From NCBI GenBank assembly GCA_007748055.1, contig CP036279.1:5952001-6016000 (forward strand): a stretch of DNA of 64,000 nucleotides, read 5' to 3'. The position numbers were made by a program, and so were the translations under genes. The notes under the pieces were generated by a model that was not told where the DNA came from, did no database searches, and was given only the letters and a program-made list of their open reading frames with translations. Positions 24,803 through 33,365 of this stretch are shown here, piece by piece. This stretch comes from Kolteria novifilia (GTDB lineage Bacteria; Planctomycetota; Planctomycetia; Kolteriales; Kolteriaceae). Numbering within the stretch: position 1 is the stretch's first letter; every line of letters begins with the position of its first letter.

Positions 24803-26533
24803 TTGCGAACACCACCATCCATTCCTGATGAAGGTTTCGTGTCCGACTTCATCGTGACACCGGCCACCAAGCCGGTCTTCAACATCGCTGGGCATCTTCC
24901 CCGGGTCGCCGCCGAACGCCCGTACCAGCCCGCCGTCGTCTTCCCCGCGAGTCGCGACGGAAGCGGTCGCACGAGCTACGTCCACTGGACCTTTCAGCAG
25001 CTTGACCGGGAAAGTGACCGTTTCGCCGCCGCCCTGACCAAGGCGGGTATCGGCCGCGGGACGCGCACCCTCTTGATGGTGCCCCCGGGACTCGAATTCA
25101 TCGGCCTGACGTTCGCTCTCTTCAAGACCGGCTCGATTCCGGTCCTGATCGACCCCGGCATGGCACGAGGAAGCCTCCTACAGTGTTTACGTGAGGTCGA
25201 ACCCGAGGCGATGGTCGCGGTCCCCTTGGCCCACTGGATGCGGTTCCTGTTTCGCCAACATTTTCCACGACTAACCAAAAGGGTTTGCGTGGGGCGCTAC
25301 CGCCACACGGGCGCTCCGACCTTGTCGGAACTGCTCCCAAGCGACCCCAAACCCTTCCCTCAAGCCGAGACGAGCACCGACGAAACCGCCGCGATTATCT
25401 TTACGACGGGCAGCACGGGAATTCCGAAAGGGGTCGTCTACGAGCACGGCATGTTTGGGGCGCAAGTCGATCATCTGCGTGATTACTACCGGATCGAGCC
25501 GGGCGAAGTCGATGTCGCCGGCTTCCCCCTCTTCGCCCTCTTCAACGCCCCCATGGGAGTGACGACGGTCATTCCCGACATGGATCCCCGTCGACCCGCG
25601 AACGTCGATCCCGCGAAGTTCGTCGAAGCCATCGAGGACTTTGGCGCGACCCAGTCGTTCGGCTCGCCGGCGATCTGGCAACGCGTCAGTCGTTATTGCA
25701 TTAGCCGCGAACAGCGACTTCCCTCGCTCCGACGGATCTTGATGGCGGGTGCTCCCGTCCCGCCCGACCTACTCGAGCGTACTCAAGCCATTCTCGTCGG
25801 CTCCGGCAAGGCCTACACACCCTACGGCGCGACCGAAGCCCTACCGGTCGCCTCGATCGACAGCTTGGAAGTGATTGAGCGGACCGCGGAAAAGACCCGC
25901 GACGCCAACGGCACCTGCGTCGGCAAACCCTTTCCCAACATCACGTTGCGCATCATTCGGACGAGCGACGAACCGATCGAGACCTGGTCGGAGGATCTGA
26001 TCGTTCCCGATGGCACCATCGGCGAGATCGTCGTCAAGGGCCCGGTCGTCACCAAGACATACGATCACCGGCCTGGTTCGACCAAGCTCGCCAAGATCGC
26101 CGATGGGGACGAGGTTTGGCACCGGATGGGCGACCTCGGCTACCTCGATGAGGAAGGCCGACTCTGGTTCTGTGGACGCAAGGCCCACCGTGTCGAAACC
26201 CTTCATGGAACGCTCCACACCGTTCGCTGCGAGGCGGTCTTCAACAACCATCCCTCCGTCCGGCGTTCCGCGCTGGTCGGCATCGGGTCGCCTCCCAAGC
26301 AGGAGCCAATCATCGTCATCGAACCGATCAAGGGAGCTTTTCCCAAGAATTCGGTCGCGATCGAACGTTTTCGGGGCGAATTGCTCGCTTTTGGGACCGA
26401 TCACGACCAAACCAGAGCGATCCGGCGCTTTCTGTTCCATCGCAGCTTCCCCGTCGACATCCGCCACAACGCGAAGATCTTCCGCGAAAAACTCGCCCTT
26501 TGGGCCGACAAGCAACTTCGGGAACGTTCATGA
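24803..26533 (+). CDS. oleC: OleC-type AMP-dependent synthetase (beta-lactone synthetase of olefin synthesis)
   Basis: 576 residues from a TTG; an in-frame GTG at 24839 is another candidate start. ANL-superfamily motifs: IFTTGSTGIPKGVVYEHGMF (ATP loop), YTPYGATEALPVASI, and HRMGDLGYLDEEGRLWFCGRKAHRV. The opening FNIAGHLPRVAAERP and the direct coupling to an OleD-like reductase support OleC over a general acyl-CoA ligase. OleC converts 2-alkyl-3-hydroxy fatty acids to beta-lactones. Planctomycetes are known producers of such long-chain olefins. No oleA or oleB is in the window. Confidence 0.87.
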   Translation: MRTPPSIPDEGFVSDFIVTPATKPVFNIAGHLPRVAAERPYQPAVVFPASRDGSGRTSYVHWTFQQLDRESDRFAAALTKAGIGRGTRTLLMVPPGLEFIGLTFALFKTGSIPVLIDPGMARGSLLQCLREVEPEAMVAVPLAHWMRFLFRQHFPRLTKRVCVGRYRHTGAPTLSELLPSDPKPFPQAETSTDETAAIIFTTGSTGIPKGVVYEHGMFGAQVDHLRDYYRIEPGEVDVAGFPLFALFNAPMGVTTVIPDMDPRRPANVDPAKFVEAIEDFGATQSFGSPAIWQRVSRYCISREQRLPSLRRILMAGAPVPPDLLERTQAILVGSGKAYTPYGATEALPVASIDSLEVIERTAEKTRDANGTCVGKPFPNITLRIIRTSDEPIETWSEDLIVPDGTIGEIVVKGPVVTKTYDHRPGSTKLAKIADGDEVWHRMGDLGYLDEEGRLWFCGRKAHRVETLHGTLHTVRCEAVFNNHPSVRRSALVGIGSPPKQEPIIVIEPIKGAFPKNSVAIERFRGELLAFGTDHDQTRAIRRFLFHRSFPVDIRHNAKIFREKLALWADKQLRERS

Positions 26534-27537
26534 AGGTACTCGTCACCGGCGGTGGAGGCTTCCTCGGACGAGCCCTGGTGAACAAACTCCTGCGCCGGGG
26601 CGACGAAGTGCGGGTCTTCGCTCGCGGCGACTATCCCGATCTCGTTCGCGATGGTGCCGAGCTGGTCCGGGGGGATCTTGCCGATCCCGCGGTCGTCGCC
26701 GATGCCTGTCAAGAACGAGAGGTCGTCTTCCACGTCGCGGCGTTGGCGGGAATTTGGGGGCCTAGAACCTCCTTCGAACGGACGAACATTCTCGGCACGG
26801 AGAATGTCCTCGCCGGGTGTCAGCAGCACGGGGTCGAGCGTCTGGTCTACACGAGCTCCCCCAGCGTTGTCTTCCCCAAGGGGAAGGTCGACATCGCGGG
26901 TTGGAACGAGTCGGCCCCTTACCCCGAGCGGTTCGGCTGCGCCTACTCCCGAACTAAAGCGATCGCGGAGGAGAAGGTTCTCCGGGCCGGGCGGGACAAC
27001 AGGCTTCGGGCGGCGTCGCTACGACCTCATCTCATCTGGGGTCCGGGCGATGCCCATCTCATCCCACGGGTCGTCTCCAGGGCCAAGGAGGGAAACCTGG
27101 TTCGCGTCGGCAGCGGCACCAATCGCGTCGATCTGACCTACGTCGACAACGCCGCCGATGCCCATCTGCTGGCGGCCGACGCGCTCGACTCCAATCCCGA
27201 TGTCGCCGGGAAGGCCTACTTCATCAGCGACGGAGCGCCGGTGGAACTCTGGACCTGGATCAACGATCTGCTGACTCGCCTGGACGTGCCCCCTGTCCGG
27301 CGGGCGATCTCCTACCGCACGGCGGCGACGATCGGGGGAGTGATGGAAGCGGTCTACGCGACGCTCCGTCTACGGCAGGAACCACGCATGACCCGCTTCC
27401 TGGCGAGCCAGCTCTCGGGCGATCACTACTTCAGCATCGAGAACGCCCGCCGCGACCTCGGTTATGAACCGGCAGTCGACAACGAGACCGGGATGAAGCA
27501 ACTGGTTGACTGGCTGCGAGAGACCTCCGCATCGTAG
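26530..27537 (+). CDS. oleD: OleD-type NAD(P)-dependent 2-alkyl-3-oxoalkanoate reductase
   Basis: 335 residues; its ATG overlaps the oleC stop. An extended SDR/epimerase fold: MKVLVTGGGGFLGRALV binds the cofactor, VYTSSPSVVF carries the Ser and YSRTKAIAE the Tyr-x-x-x-Lys. The substrate-side motif LRPHLIWGPGDAHLIPR and the 3-beta-HSD-like length fit OleD, which reduces the beta-keto acid made by OleA before OleC acts. A generic 3-beta-hydroxysteroid dehydrogenase-like enzyme is the alternative, but the oleC coupling makes it less likely. Confidence 0.87.
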   Translation: MKVLVTGGGGFLGRALVNKLLRRGDEVRVFARGDYPDLVRDGAELVRGDLADPAVVADACQEREVVFHVAALAGIWGPRTSFERTNILGTENVLAGCQQHGVERLVYTSSPSVVFPKGKVDIAGWNESAPYPERFGCAYSRTKAIAEEKVLRAGRDNRLRAASLRPHLIWGPGDAHLIPRVVSRAKEGNLVRVGSGTNRVDLTYVDNAADAHLLAADALDSNPDVAGKAYFISDGAPVELWTWINDLLTRLDVPPVRRAISYRTAATIGGVMEAVYATLRLRQEPRMTRFLASQLSGDHYFSIENARRDLGYEPAVDNETGMKQLVDWLRETSAS

Positions 27538-27580
27538 CCGACGCACCGCAGCACAACGTTGCCTATATACGTCAAACGAC

Positions 27581-28267
27581 TTACGCCACCGCCCCCTTCC
27601 GGACGACGAGGAGACTTCCCCGAGATTCGCCCAACGGGTACCGGTCGATCAACTCAAGCCCTTCTCTCGCCACGAGCGCCTTCACGCATGCCAACGATGC
27701 GTTCCACCTTCCCCGACCGAGGCTGGCATGAAGAATCGCAACCCCTTTTTTACGAAGGAGTTGCGAAATCACCCGCACGTTGAGTGTGAAGGGACTTCCG
27801 CTTTGCTCGGGGTAAAGGGCGAGCAATGTGTCGAAAGTCTTCGCTTTCTCGGTCGCGAGCGAGGCAAGAGAGCCAGCGTAGACGCGAACACGAGGGTAGC
27901 AGGAGGCGAGTGTTGGGGCTTGGCCAGCGTCGGGCAGTAGGAGTGTATACTTGCGACACTGAAGTCGCTCCCACTGGCCGATGAGGGATTCGTCGGACCG
28001 GGCGACTTCCAAGAATGAAGCTTTGCTAAGATGAGAGGCGTGTTCTCGAAGCTGCCGTAGAACGATGGTGGCGAGATCTGGGGAAACAGCGCCCTCGGCC
28101 CCTGGCACCGGCAAGGAGCGAACGCACGAGTAGCCGCGCCGTCGTTCGACGATCCAGTCGAAAGCTTCTCGCTCTGTATAACGAGCGGCGGACGGCCCAC
28201 CCATCGATGCAGTTCCTCCTCGGAGAATCGAATCGGCTCCCCATCGGGGAGAAACGAGGCGAAACAC
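27581..28267 (-). CDS. Hypothetical protein, possibly a degenerate methyltransferase
   Basis: Up to 228 residues; the start is uncertain. The region FDTLLALYPEQSG, VRVISQLLRKKGVAILHASLGRGRW and LELIDRYPLGESRGSLLVVRKG resembles the post-motif strands of class I methyltransferases, but no glycine-rich AdoMet loop is visible upstream. Rich in Arg and Ser. It converges with oleD. I would not assign a function. Confidence 0.5.
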   Translation of the reverse strand: MFRLVSPRWGADSILRGGTASMGGPSAARYTEREAFDWIVERRRGYSCVRSLPVPGAEGAVSPDLATIVLRQLREHASHLSKASFLEVARSDESLIGQWERLQCRKYTLLLPDAGQAPTLASCYPRVRVYAGSLASLATEKAKTFDTLLALYPEQSGSPFTLNVRVISQLLRKKGVAILHASLGRGRWNASLACVKALVAREGLELIDRYPLGESRGSLLVVRKGAVA

Positions 28268-28398
28268 TTTGATTGGTGAGCGTGGGAGGTCCGGGGGATT
28301 TGGTCGGAACGGATACGCCAGCTAGACCGTGTCCGTTGGATCGATGAAACCGGTGACTCCGGCTATGACGATTTTGTCGAATAGACTAGATATGGCGA

Positions 28399-28995
28399 TT
28401 GACGGACACTAGCGGCGTTCCGGTCACGAACGCTTGCGAACGTTCCTCAGGTGTGGAGAGCCTTAAGGGCGTGGTCAAGAAGATCAAACTGAAGGTGCGC
28501 GATCTCATTCAGCGCATTCTCCATGCTGACGAAACCCCTCACCAGATGGCATGGGGTGGTGCGCTCGGCATGTTCATTGCTTGGACTCCCACGGTGGGCG
28601 TTCAGATGATTTTGGCGGCATTTTTCGCGTGGCTGCTTCGGGCCAACAAGCTCATCGCGGTCGCGACCGTCTGGATCAGCAATCCCTACACCGCCATCCC
28701 CATCTACTACGTCAACTACGCCGTCGGAGCGTGGTTGACGGGCAGCAAGATGATCACGCGCGCGTGGTTCTCCGAGCTGATTTACGTCGATCAACGGACA
28801 TGGGCCGAGTATCTGGACATGGCATCGGTCAAGTTCCTCGAGATCCTTTGGCCGCTCTGGCTGGGCTCCATCCTGCTTGGATTGATCTTGGCGAAGCTGA
28901 CCTACCTGGGGATTTACTGGGGGATGCGTCGTTATCGCGCCCGCCACCACGTTCCCCTTTGCGATCCCGCGACGAAGTCCGAAACTGCCGCCTGA
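28399..28995 (+). CDS. DUF2062 membrane protein
   Basis: 198 residues from the first possible start; a GTG at 28453 is a more likely beginning because the family starts near LKVRDLIQRILHADETPHQMAWGGALG. Three or four membrane helices, with the conserved FIAWTPTVGVQMILAAFFAWLLRANK and WISNPYTAIPIYYVNYAVGAWL blocks. The family is a short inner-membrane protein of unknown function often found beside lipid or polysaccharide genes. No informative neighbour here. Confidence 0.87.
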   Translation: MTDTSGVPVTNACERSSGVESLKGVVKKIKLKVRDLIQRILHADETPHQMAWGGALGMFIAWTPTVGVQMILAAFFAWLLRANKLIAVATVWISNPYTAIPIYYVNYAVGAWLTGSKMITRAWFSELIYVDQRTWAEYLDMASVKFLEILWPLWLGSILLGLILAKLTYLGIYWGMRRYRARHHVPLCDPATKSETAA

Positions 28996-29020
28996 CCGGT
29001 CGACGTCCCGACCTGTTCCC

Positions 29021-29202
29021 CCCCTTGTCCAAGGGGAAAGCCTCTTCCATCCCCCCTTGTCCAAGGGGGGAAAGAGGGGGGTCGGCTGCCGTGTTTCCTT
29101 ACCAAGAAGACCCCCACTAACTCCCCCTTGGACAAGGGGGAGCATAGGAAACAATCCTTGGACAAGGGACAGCATAGGAATCAATCCTTGGACAAGGGGG
29201 AG
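29021..29202. repeat. Palindromic repeat cluster, core CCCCTTG/CAAGGGG
   Basis: Copies at 29021-29036, 29051-29070 (9-bp arms around TC), 29123-29140 (reverse form, centre GA), 29156-29168 and 29186-29202. The last three are also a 30-bp tandem repeat (units at 29126, 29156, 29186) with the spacer GCATAGGAA. Likely an interspersed palindrome family that has amplified locally. Confidence 0.8.
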
Positions 29203-29204
29203 TA

Positions 29205-29231
29205 CCAGAGTCCGAATCCCCTCTCCTCCCC
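29205..29231 (+). other. tRNA-Ser-like 3' fragment (weak)
   Basis: The sequence around AGTCCGAATCCCCTCTCC looks like the T arm and acceptor end of a serine tRNA gene. No D arm or anticodon arm precedes it, because the repeat cluster does. It may be a remnant left by an integrated element. The complement encodes the familiar artefact peptide GEGIRTL. Confidence 0.3.
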
Positions 29232-29337
29232 ATTTGCTCGCGCAGCTTGCGGTTGAAGCGATCCGCGTAGAACGGTATGAGCACGCGCGACAGCAGCGTC
29301 CGCGCTCGCGGACACGAACCGAGGAAAGACGAGACTC

Positions 29338-30066
29338 ATGATGACCGCAAGGATGCGCCGCTCGATCGGATGGGGAACCGTGATGGTCGCGATCGCCGTC
29401 GTCTGCCTGGCTTGGCGCCAGGGAGCCACGGCGCAACCGCCCGCCCCGGAAGCCAAGCCTTCTCAAGATCCCGCGATCTTTCGCTTCAGCGTGCGGGCCA
29501 CGCCTGGTTCCCCCGACCGGGTCTACCTCCGGGTCGAGGAGCTGCATTGCCTCGAGAGTCAGGACCTCGGCGCCGACGAGATCTTCTACCGGGCCTTCGG
29601 CATGCGAACGCCCGCCCAATCGACGATCGAAGTCGAGGACGAGGGGCCAAACGCCACCAAGCGGGGCCAACGACTCTGGTACACGGTCCTGGAACCGGGA
29701 GAACGGGCCGCGACCACCCTCGAGCTTTGGGAATACGACCCTTCCCTCACCGGGGCGGGCAACGATCTGATCGGGACGGTTGACGCGGAACTCTACCACG
29801 TCGGATCCCGCATCGAGATCACGATGCGTCCTGGGCAATTCTGCGAACTCGACAGTGCCGAAGACGCGGAGAAGCCGGCCTATCGGATGACCGGTTCCGA
29901 TGCCATCTACCGACTAGTCCTCTGGGGAGAAGCCCAGGAAGCCGCCGAGATCAGGGACTCGGTCGAACGGTTCTCACCACGTCGCAAACGACGTCGGGAG
30001 AAGATCGCGGAGCAGCCCCCTCGCAAACAGAGCCAAAGCCGCAACATGCGTCCGCGTCCCTACTGA
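29338..30066 (+). CDS. Hypothetical exported protein
   Basis: 242 residues. A signal peptide is clear (GTVMVAIAVVCLAWRQGATA). The middle is a mixed beta domain (RFSVRATPGSPDRVYLRVEELHCLES) without recognised motif. The C-terminus is strongly basic (FSPRRKRRREKIAEQPPRK) and probably disordered. It precedes the TPR-metalloprotease operon by about 157 bases. I do not recognise the family. Confidence 0.75.
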   Translation: MMTARMRRSIGWGTVMVAIAVVCLAWRQGATAQPPAPEAKPSQDPAIFRFSVRATPGSPDRVYLRVEELHCLESQDLGADEIFYRAFGMRTPAQSTIEVEDEGPNATKRGQRLWYTVLEPGERAATTLELWEYDPSLTGAGNDLIGTVDAELYHVGSRIEITMRPGQFCELDSAEDAEKPAYRMTGSDAIYRLVLWGEAQEAAEIRDSVERFSPRRKRRREKIAEQPPRKQSQSRNMRPRPY

Positions 30067-30222
30067 CGCCGCGTGGGGATCTCCAGCGTTCGCGGTCATT
30101 CCGCGAGCGACGGGGCGTTCCCACCTCCCGTGCCGCGTCGACGAAGAGTTGATCGACCGAAGCCAACCGGCTACCGTTGATGAGTTGGTTCATCACCTGA
30201 CTCATCGTTCGAGGTCGACTCG

Positions 30223-33033
30223 GTGACATCTGACTCGAAAGCGATCCTTCCCTCTCCGCGCCGATCCTTCTTGGCGATCCTGGCGATCGTTTGGCTCGCC
30301 ACCACCGCCCAAGCCGACGCGCTGCAGGACGCCTACAACCTCTGGCTTCAAGGCAAGTACGGCGAAGCGCGCGAAGCCTACGCCACGATCGAGGGCGAAC
30401 CGGAAGAGGTCGCTCTTGGCAACGCCCGATGCCTCGCCTCGCAGGGGGACGACGAGGGGGCGACGAAAACGCTGGCCGACGCGCTCGAGAAAGCCCCCGG
30501 CAACGATCGACTTCTCGCCGCCCTCGCGGAGATCGACCTACGCCATGGTCGTTACGAGGAAGCCTTGGACAAGGCCGCCGCCGCTCGCGAGACCAACGAC
30601 GACAACGTTCTCGCCCGCTGGATCCAGGCTCGCGTCAAGACCCTCACCGGGAAACAGGCCGACGCCAATGCCGACTACGAATGGTTCATCCACTACTACA
30701 ACGACAAGCAGCCGACCGATCCCGAGGAACTGCTCCTCGTCGCGATGGCGGCCGCCGAGTACGCCCGCTGGAACAAGCTTCCCGACGAGTTCGACTTCAT
30801 CCTCAATACCCTGCTCGTCGACGCCCTCGCCGCCAACGAGCACTTTTGGAAGGCTCCCTGGTTCTCGGGAGTCTTGCTGCTCGAGAAGTACAACCAAGCC
30901 GAAGGTATCCCCGCATTGCGTGAGGCCCTCCGGCTCAACCCGAGCGCCGCGGAGGTCCTCGTCTCTCTCGGGGAAGCCTCGCTGCACAACTTCGACATTC
31001 CCAAGGCTCACGGCTTCGCGAACCAGGCCCTCGAGATCAACCCGAAGCTCCCGTCGGCCCATCGGCTGAAGACCGACCTGTTCATTTCCGACGAGAAGAC
31101 CGACGAAGCGGTCAGCGCCCTCGAGCCGGCGCTTGAGATCAATCCCGTCAGCGAGGAATCGTTGGCCCGCGCCGCGGCTTGCCACTACATCCAGGGCGAA
31201 CCCGCCGAGGCGAAGAAGATCGTCGAGAAGATGGAGAAGCTCAACCCGGCCGCGGGCACCTTTCACGGCGCGATCGGGAGCCTGCTGGAGCAACGACGTC
31301 GCTTCGACCTCGCCGAAGAACATCTCCAGAAGGCGATCGAGGTCGCTCCTCATCTCGCGGCGCCGCGAAACGACTTGGGCATGCTCTATATGCGGCTCGG
31401 CAAGGAGGACGAGGCCCGCGACGTCTTCGAGGAGGCCCGGCAACTCGACCCCTTCCACGTCCGCGTCGCGAACATGGTCAAGGTGCTCCGACACCTCGAC
31501 AAGTACGATCCGATCGTGACCGAGCACTACGAGGTCTATGTCGGCCCGGAGGAAGACCGCATCCTCGGCGAGTACATGTCCCAGTACCTGGAAGAGAATC
31601 ACGAGGAATGGTGCCGACGGCTTGGTTTTCAAACCGAGGGGCGCACGAAGATCGAGATCCTCAGCGATCACAAGTGGTTCAGCGCTCGGGTGATTGGCCT
31701 CCCTCGGGTCGGGACGGTGGGAGCCTGCACGGGGCAAGTCGTGGCGATGGCCTCGCCGCGCTCGCTACGTCAACCCTACAACTGGGCTCGCGTGCTCACC
31801 CACGAAGTGACGCACATCATCACGCTCGCCCAGACCGACTTCAAGATCCCCCACTGGTACACCGAAGCGCTCGCGGTCTACTCGGAAGGCTATCCCCGCC
31901 CGCAGATCTGGGATGAATTGCTGGTCGAACGCGTGCCCAAGGGGGATCTGTTCAATCTCGACACCATCAATCGGGGCTTCATTCGCCCGAAGACGCAACT
32001 CGACTGGCAGATGGCGTACTGCCAGAGCTTGCTCTACGCCGAGTTCATGATCGAACGTTACGGCGAGGAGACGCTCGCGAAGCTTCTCGACGCCTACCGC
32101 GACGGGCTGGAAACCCCCGCCGCGATCCCGAAGGTCTTCGGCGTCAGCGTCAAGGAGTTCGAGAAGGGTTATCGCGAGTACCTCGAGAAGGTGGTCCGCT
32201 CGATCAAGTCGGGCCCGACGGAGAAGGAGCTCTCCTTCGCCGAGGCCGAACGAGCTCACCGGCTCAACCCCGATGACCCCGAACTCGCGGCCAAGCTCGC
32301 GTTGCACTATCATCAACGTCGCAACAACACCAAAGCGCGCGGCCTCGCGGAGAAGGTTCTCGAGAAGAACCCGAAACACCCGCTGGCTCTCTTCGTGCTG
32401 GCGCGGATGGAGCTCAGCATCGGCAAGATCGACGATGCGCTGGAGATCCTCGAACCGGCTCTCGACGAGGACGATCCCGACCCTCGCGTGTTGGAACTGA
32501 TGGCGGGGATCGCCTTTCGCCAGCGCGATTTCGACGAAGCCGAGCGACTCTTCACGATCGCCCGCGACAAGGAGCCTGGGCGTAGCCGCTGGTGGGAAGC
32601 CCTCGCGAAAGTCTACATCGAGTCGGACGACGACGAGAAGTTGGCCGGTGTCCTGGAACGGCTCTCGCGACTCGACGCGGACGACATCACGGTGCGGAAG
32701 AAGCGACTGGAGCTGGCATCGCAAGAGGAGAAGTGGGAAGATGCCATCCGTTGGGCCAACGAAGTGCTGTACATTGACGTCAACGACCTCGCCGCTCACG
32801 AAGCCAAAGGGGATGCCCTGCTGGCGCTGGACAACGCGGGCGACGCCGTTAAAGAGTATGAGGCGACGCTGTCGCTCGCTCCCAAGAACATGGGAGTCGC
32901 GCTGAAGCTCGCCAACGCGCTGGTAAAAGCGGGACGGGCCGAGGAGGCCAAGGCACCACTCCAGCGCGTGTTAAAAAGTGAACCAAACAACGCAGAAGCC
33001 GTAGAATTAAAGAAGCGATTGGAAGAGAAGTGA
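30223..33033 (+). CDS. Exported TPR protein with an HExxH metalloprotease domain
   Basis: 936 residues from a GTG. A signal peptide (FLAILAIVWLATTAQA) precedes multiple tetratricopeptide repeats (about 30-430 and 680-936, recurring patterns such as A-x-x-L-x-x-A-L-E-I-N-P). Between them is a gluzincin-type domain with HEVTH at residues 527-531 and the third zinc-ligand Glu in WYTEALAVYSEG, about 20 residues later. This is the MA-family peptidase pattern in a protein-interaction scaffold, acting outside the cytoplasm. It is the first gene of a four-gene operon with 4-base overlaps. Confidence 0.88.
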   Translation: MTSDSKAILPSPRRSFLAILAIVWLATTAQADALQDAYNLWLQGKYGEAREAYATIEGEPEEVALGNARCLASQGDDEGATKTLADALEKAPGNDRLLAALAEIDLRHGRYEEALDKAAAARETNDDNVLARWIQARVKTLTGKQADANADYEWFIHYYNDKQPTDPEELLLVAMAAAEYARWNKLPDEFDFILNTLLVDALAANEHFWKAPWFSGVLLLEKYNQAEGIPALREALRLNPSAAEVLVSLGEASLHNFDIPKAHGFANQALEINPKLPSAHRLKTDLFISDEKTDEAVSALEPALEINPVSEESLARAAACHYIQGEPAEAKKIVEKMEKLNPAAGTFHGAIGSLLEQRRRFDLAEEHLQKAIEVAPHLAAPRNDLGMLYMRLGKEDEARDVFEEARQLDPFHVRVANMVKVLRHLDKYDPIVTEHYEVYVGPEEDRILGEYMSQYLEENHEEWCRRLGFQTEGRTKIEILSDHKWFSARVIGLPRVGTVGACTGQVVAMASPRSLRQPYNWARVLTHEVTHIITLAQTDFKIPHWYTEALAVYSEGYPRPQIWDELLVERVPKGDLFNLDTINRGFIRPKTQLDWQMAYCQSLLYAEFMIERYGEETLAKLLDAYRDGLETPAAIPKVFGVSVKEFEKGYREYLEKVVRSIKSGPTEKELSFAEAERAHRLNPDDPELAAKLALHYHQRRNNTKARGLAEKVLEKNPKHPLALFVLARMELSIGKIDDALEILEPALDEDDPDPRVLELMAGIAFRQRDFDEAERLFTIARDKEPGRSRWWEALAKVYIESDDDEKLAGVLERLSRLDADDITVRKKRLELASQEEKWEDAIRWANEVLYIDVNDLAAHEAKGDALLALDNAGDAVKEYEATLSLAPKNMGVALKLANALVKAGRAEEAKAPLQRVLKSEPNNAEAVELKKRLEEK

Positions 33034-33365
33034 GCGGAAGCGATGCCCCCGAAACGGAGCGTTCCCTGACGCTTGCTCAACTCCAGCAGCACATCCAACA
33101 GATGTATGGCCGCAAGGACCAGGCTCGCGGGGCCGAGGGAACCTTTCTGTGGTTGATGGAGGAGATCGGCGAACTGGCGGCGGAGGTGCGGGGCGACAAT
33201 CACGCCGCGCTACAGGCCGAATTCGCCGACGTGCTGGCGTGGCTGGCGACGCTCGCCAACGTCATGGATGTCGATCTGAACCAGGCCCTCCTCGACAAGT
33301 ACGGAGTGGGTTGTCCTGGATGCCTGAAAAGCCCTTGTGCCTGTAGCGATTCGGAGAAACCGTGA
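33030..33365 (+). CDS. MazG-like nucleotide pyrophosphohydrolase
   Basis: 111 residues, an all-alpha NTP-PPase. The magnesium-binding motif EEIGELAAE with the later EFADVLAWLATLANV gives the EExxE...ExxD signature. The C-terminus adds a cysteine cluster (GCPGCLKSPCAC) that could bind a metal and is not part of the core fold. MazG-like enzymes hydrolyse non-canonical nucleoside triphosphates to monophosphates. It overlaps both neighbours by 4 bases, inside an operon of membrane and protease genes. Confidence 0.9.
   Translation: MSGSDAPETERSLTLAQLQQHIQQMYGRKDQARGAEGTFLWLMEEIGELAAEVRGDNHAALQAEFADVLAWLATLANVMDVDLNQALLDKYGVGCPGCLKSPCACSDSEKP

Larger units (their letters stand above)
28996..29337. 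other. Intergenic, 342 bp, packed with palindromes
   Basis: It contains five copies of a palindrome with core CCTTGTCCAAGG or its reverse form, and a short tRNA-like 3' end (listed separately). The last 100 bases carry no visible feature and lead to the gene at 29338. Confidence 0.6.

Noticed and set aside
28447-29838. Minus-strand frame of 463 codons containing GEGIRTL
   Set aside because: It spans the palindrome cluster and is antisense to two real genes; GEGIRTL is a well-known artefact peptide from tRNA-like sequence.
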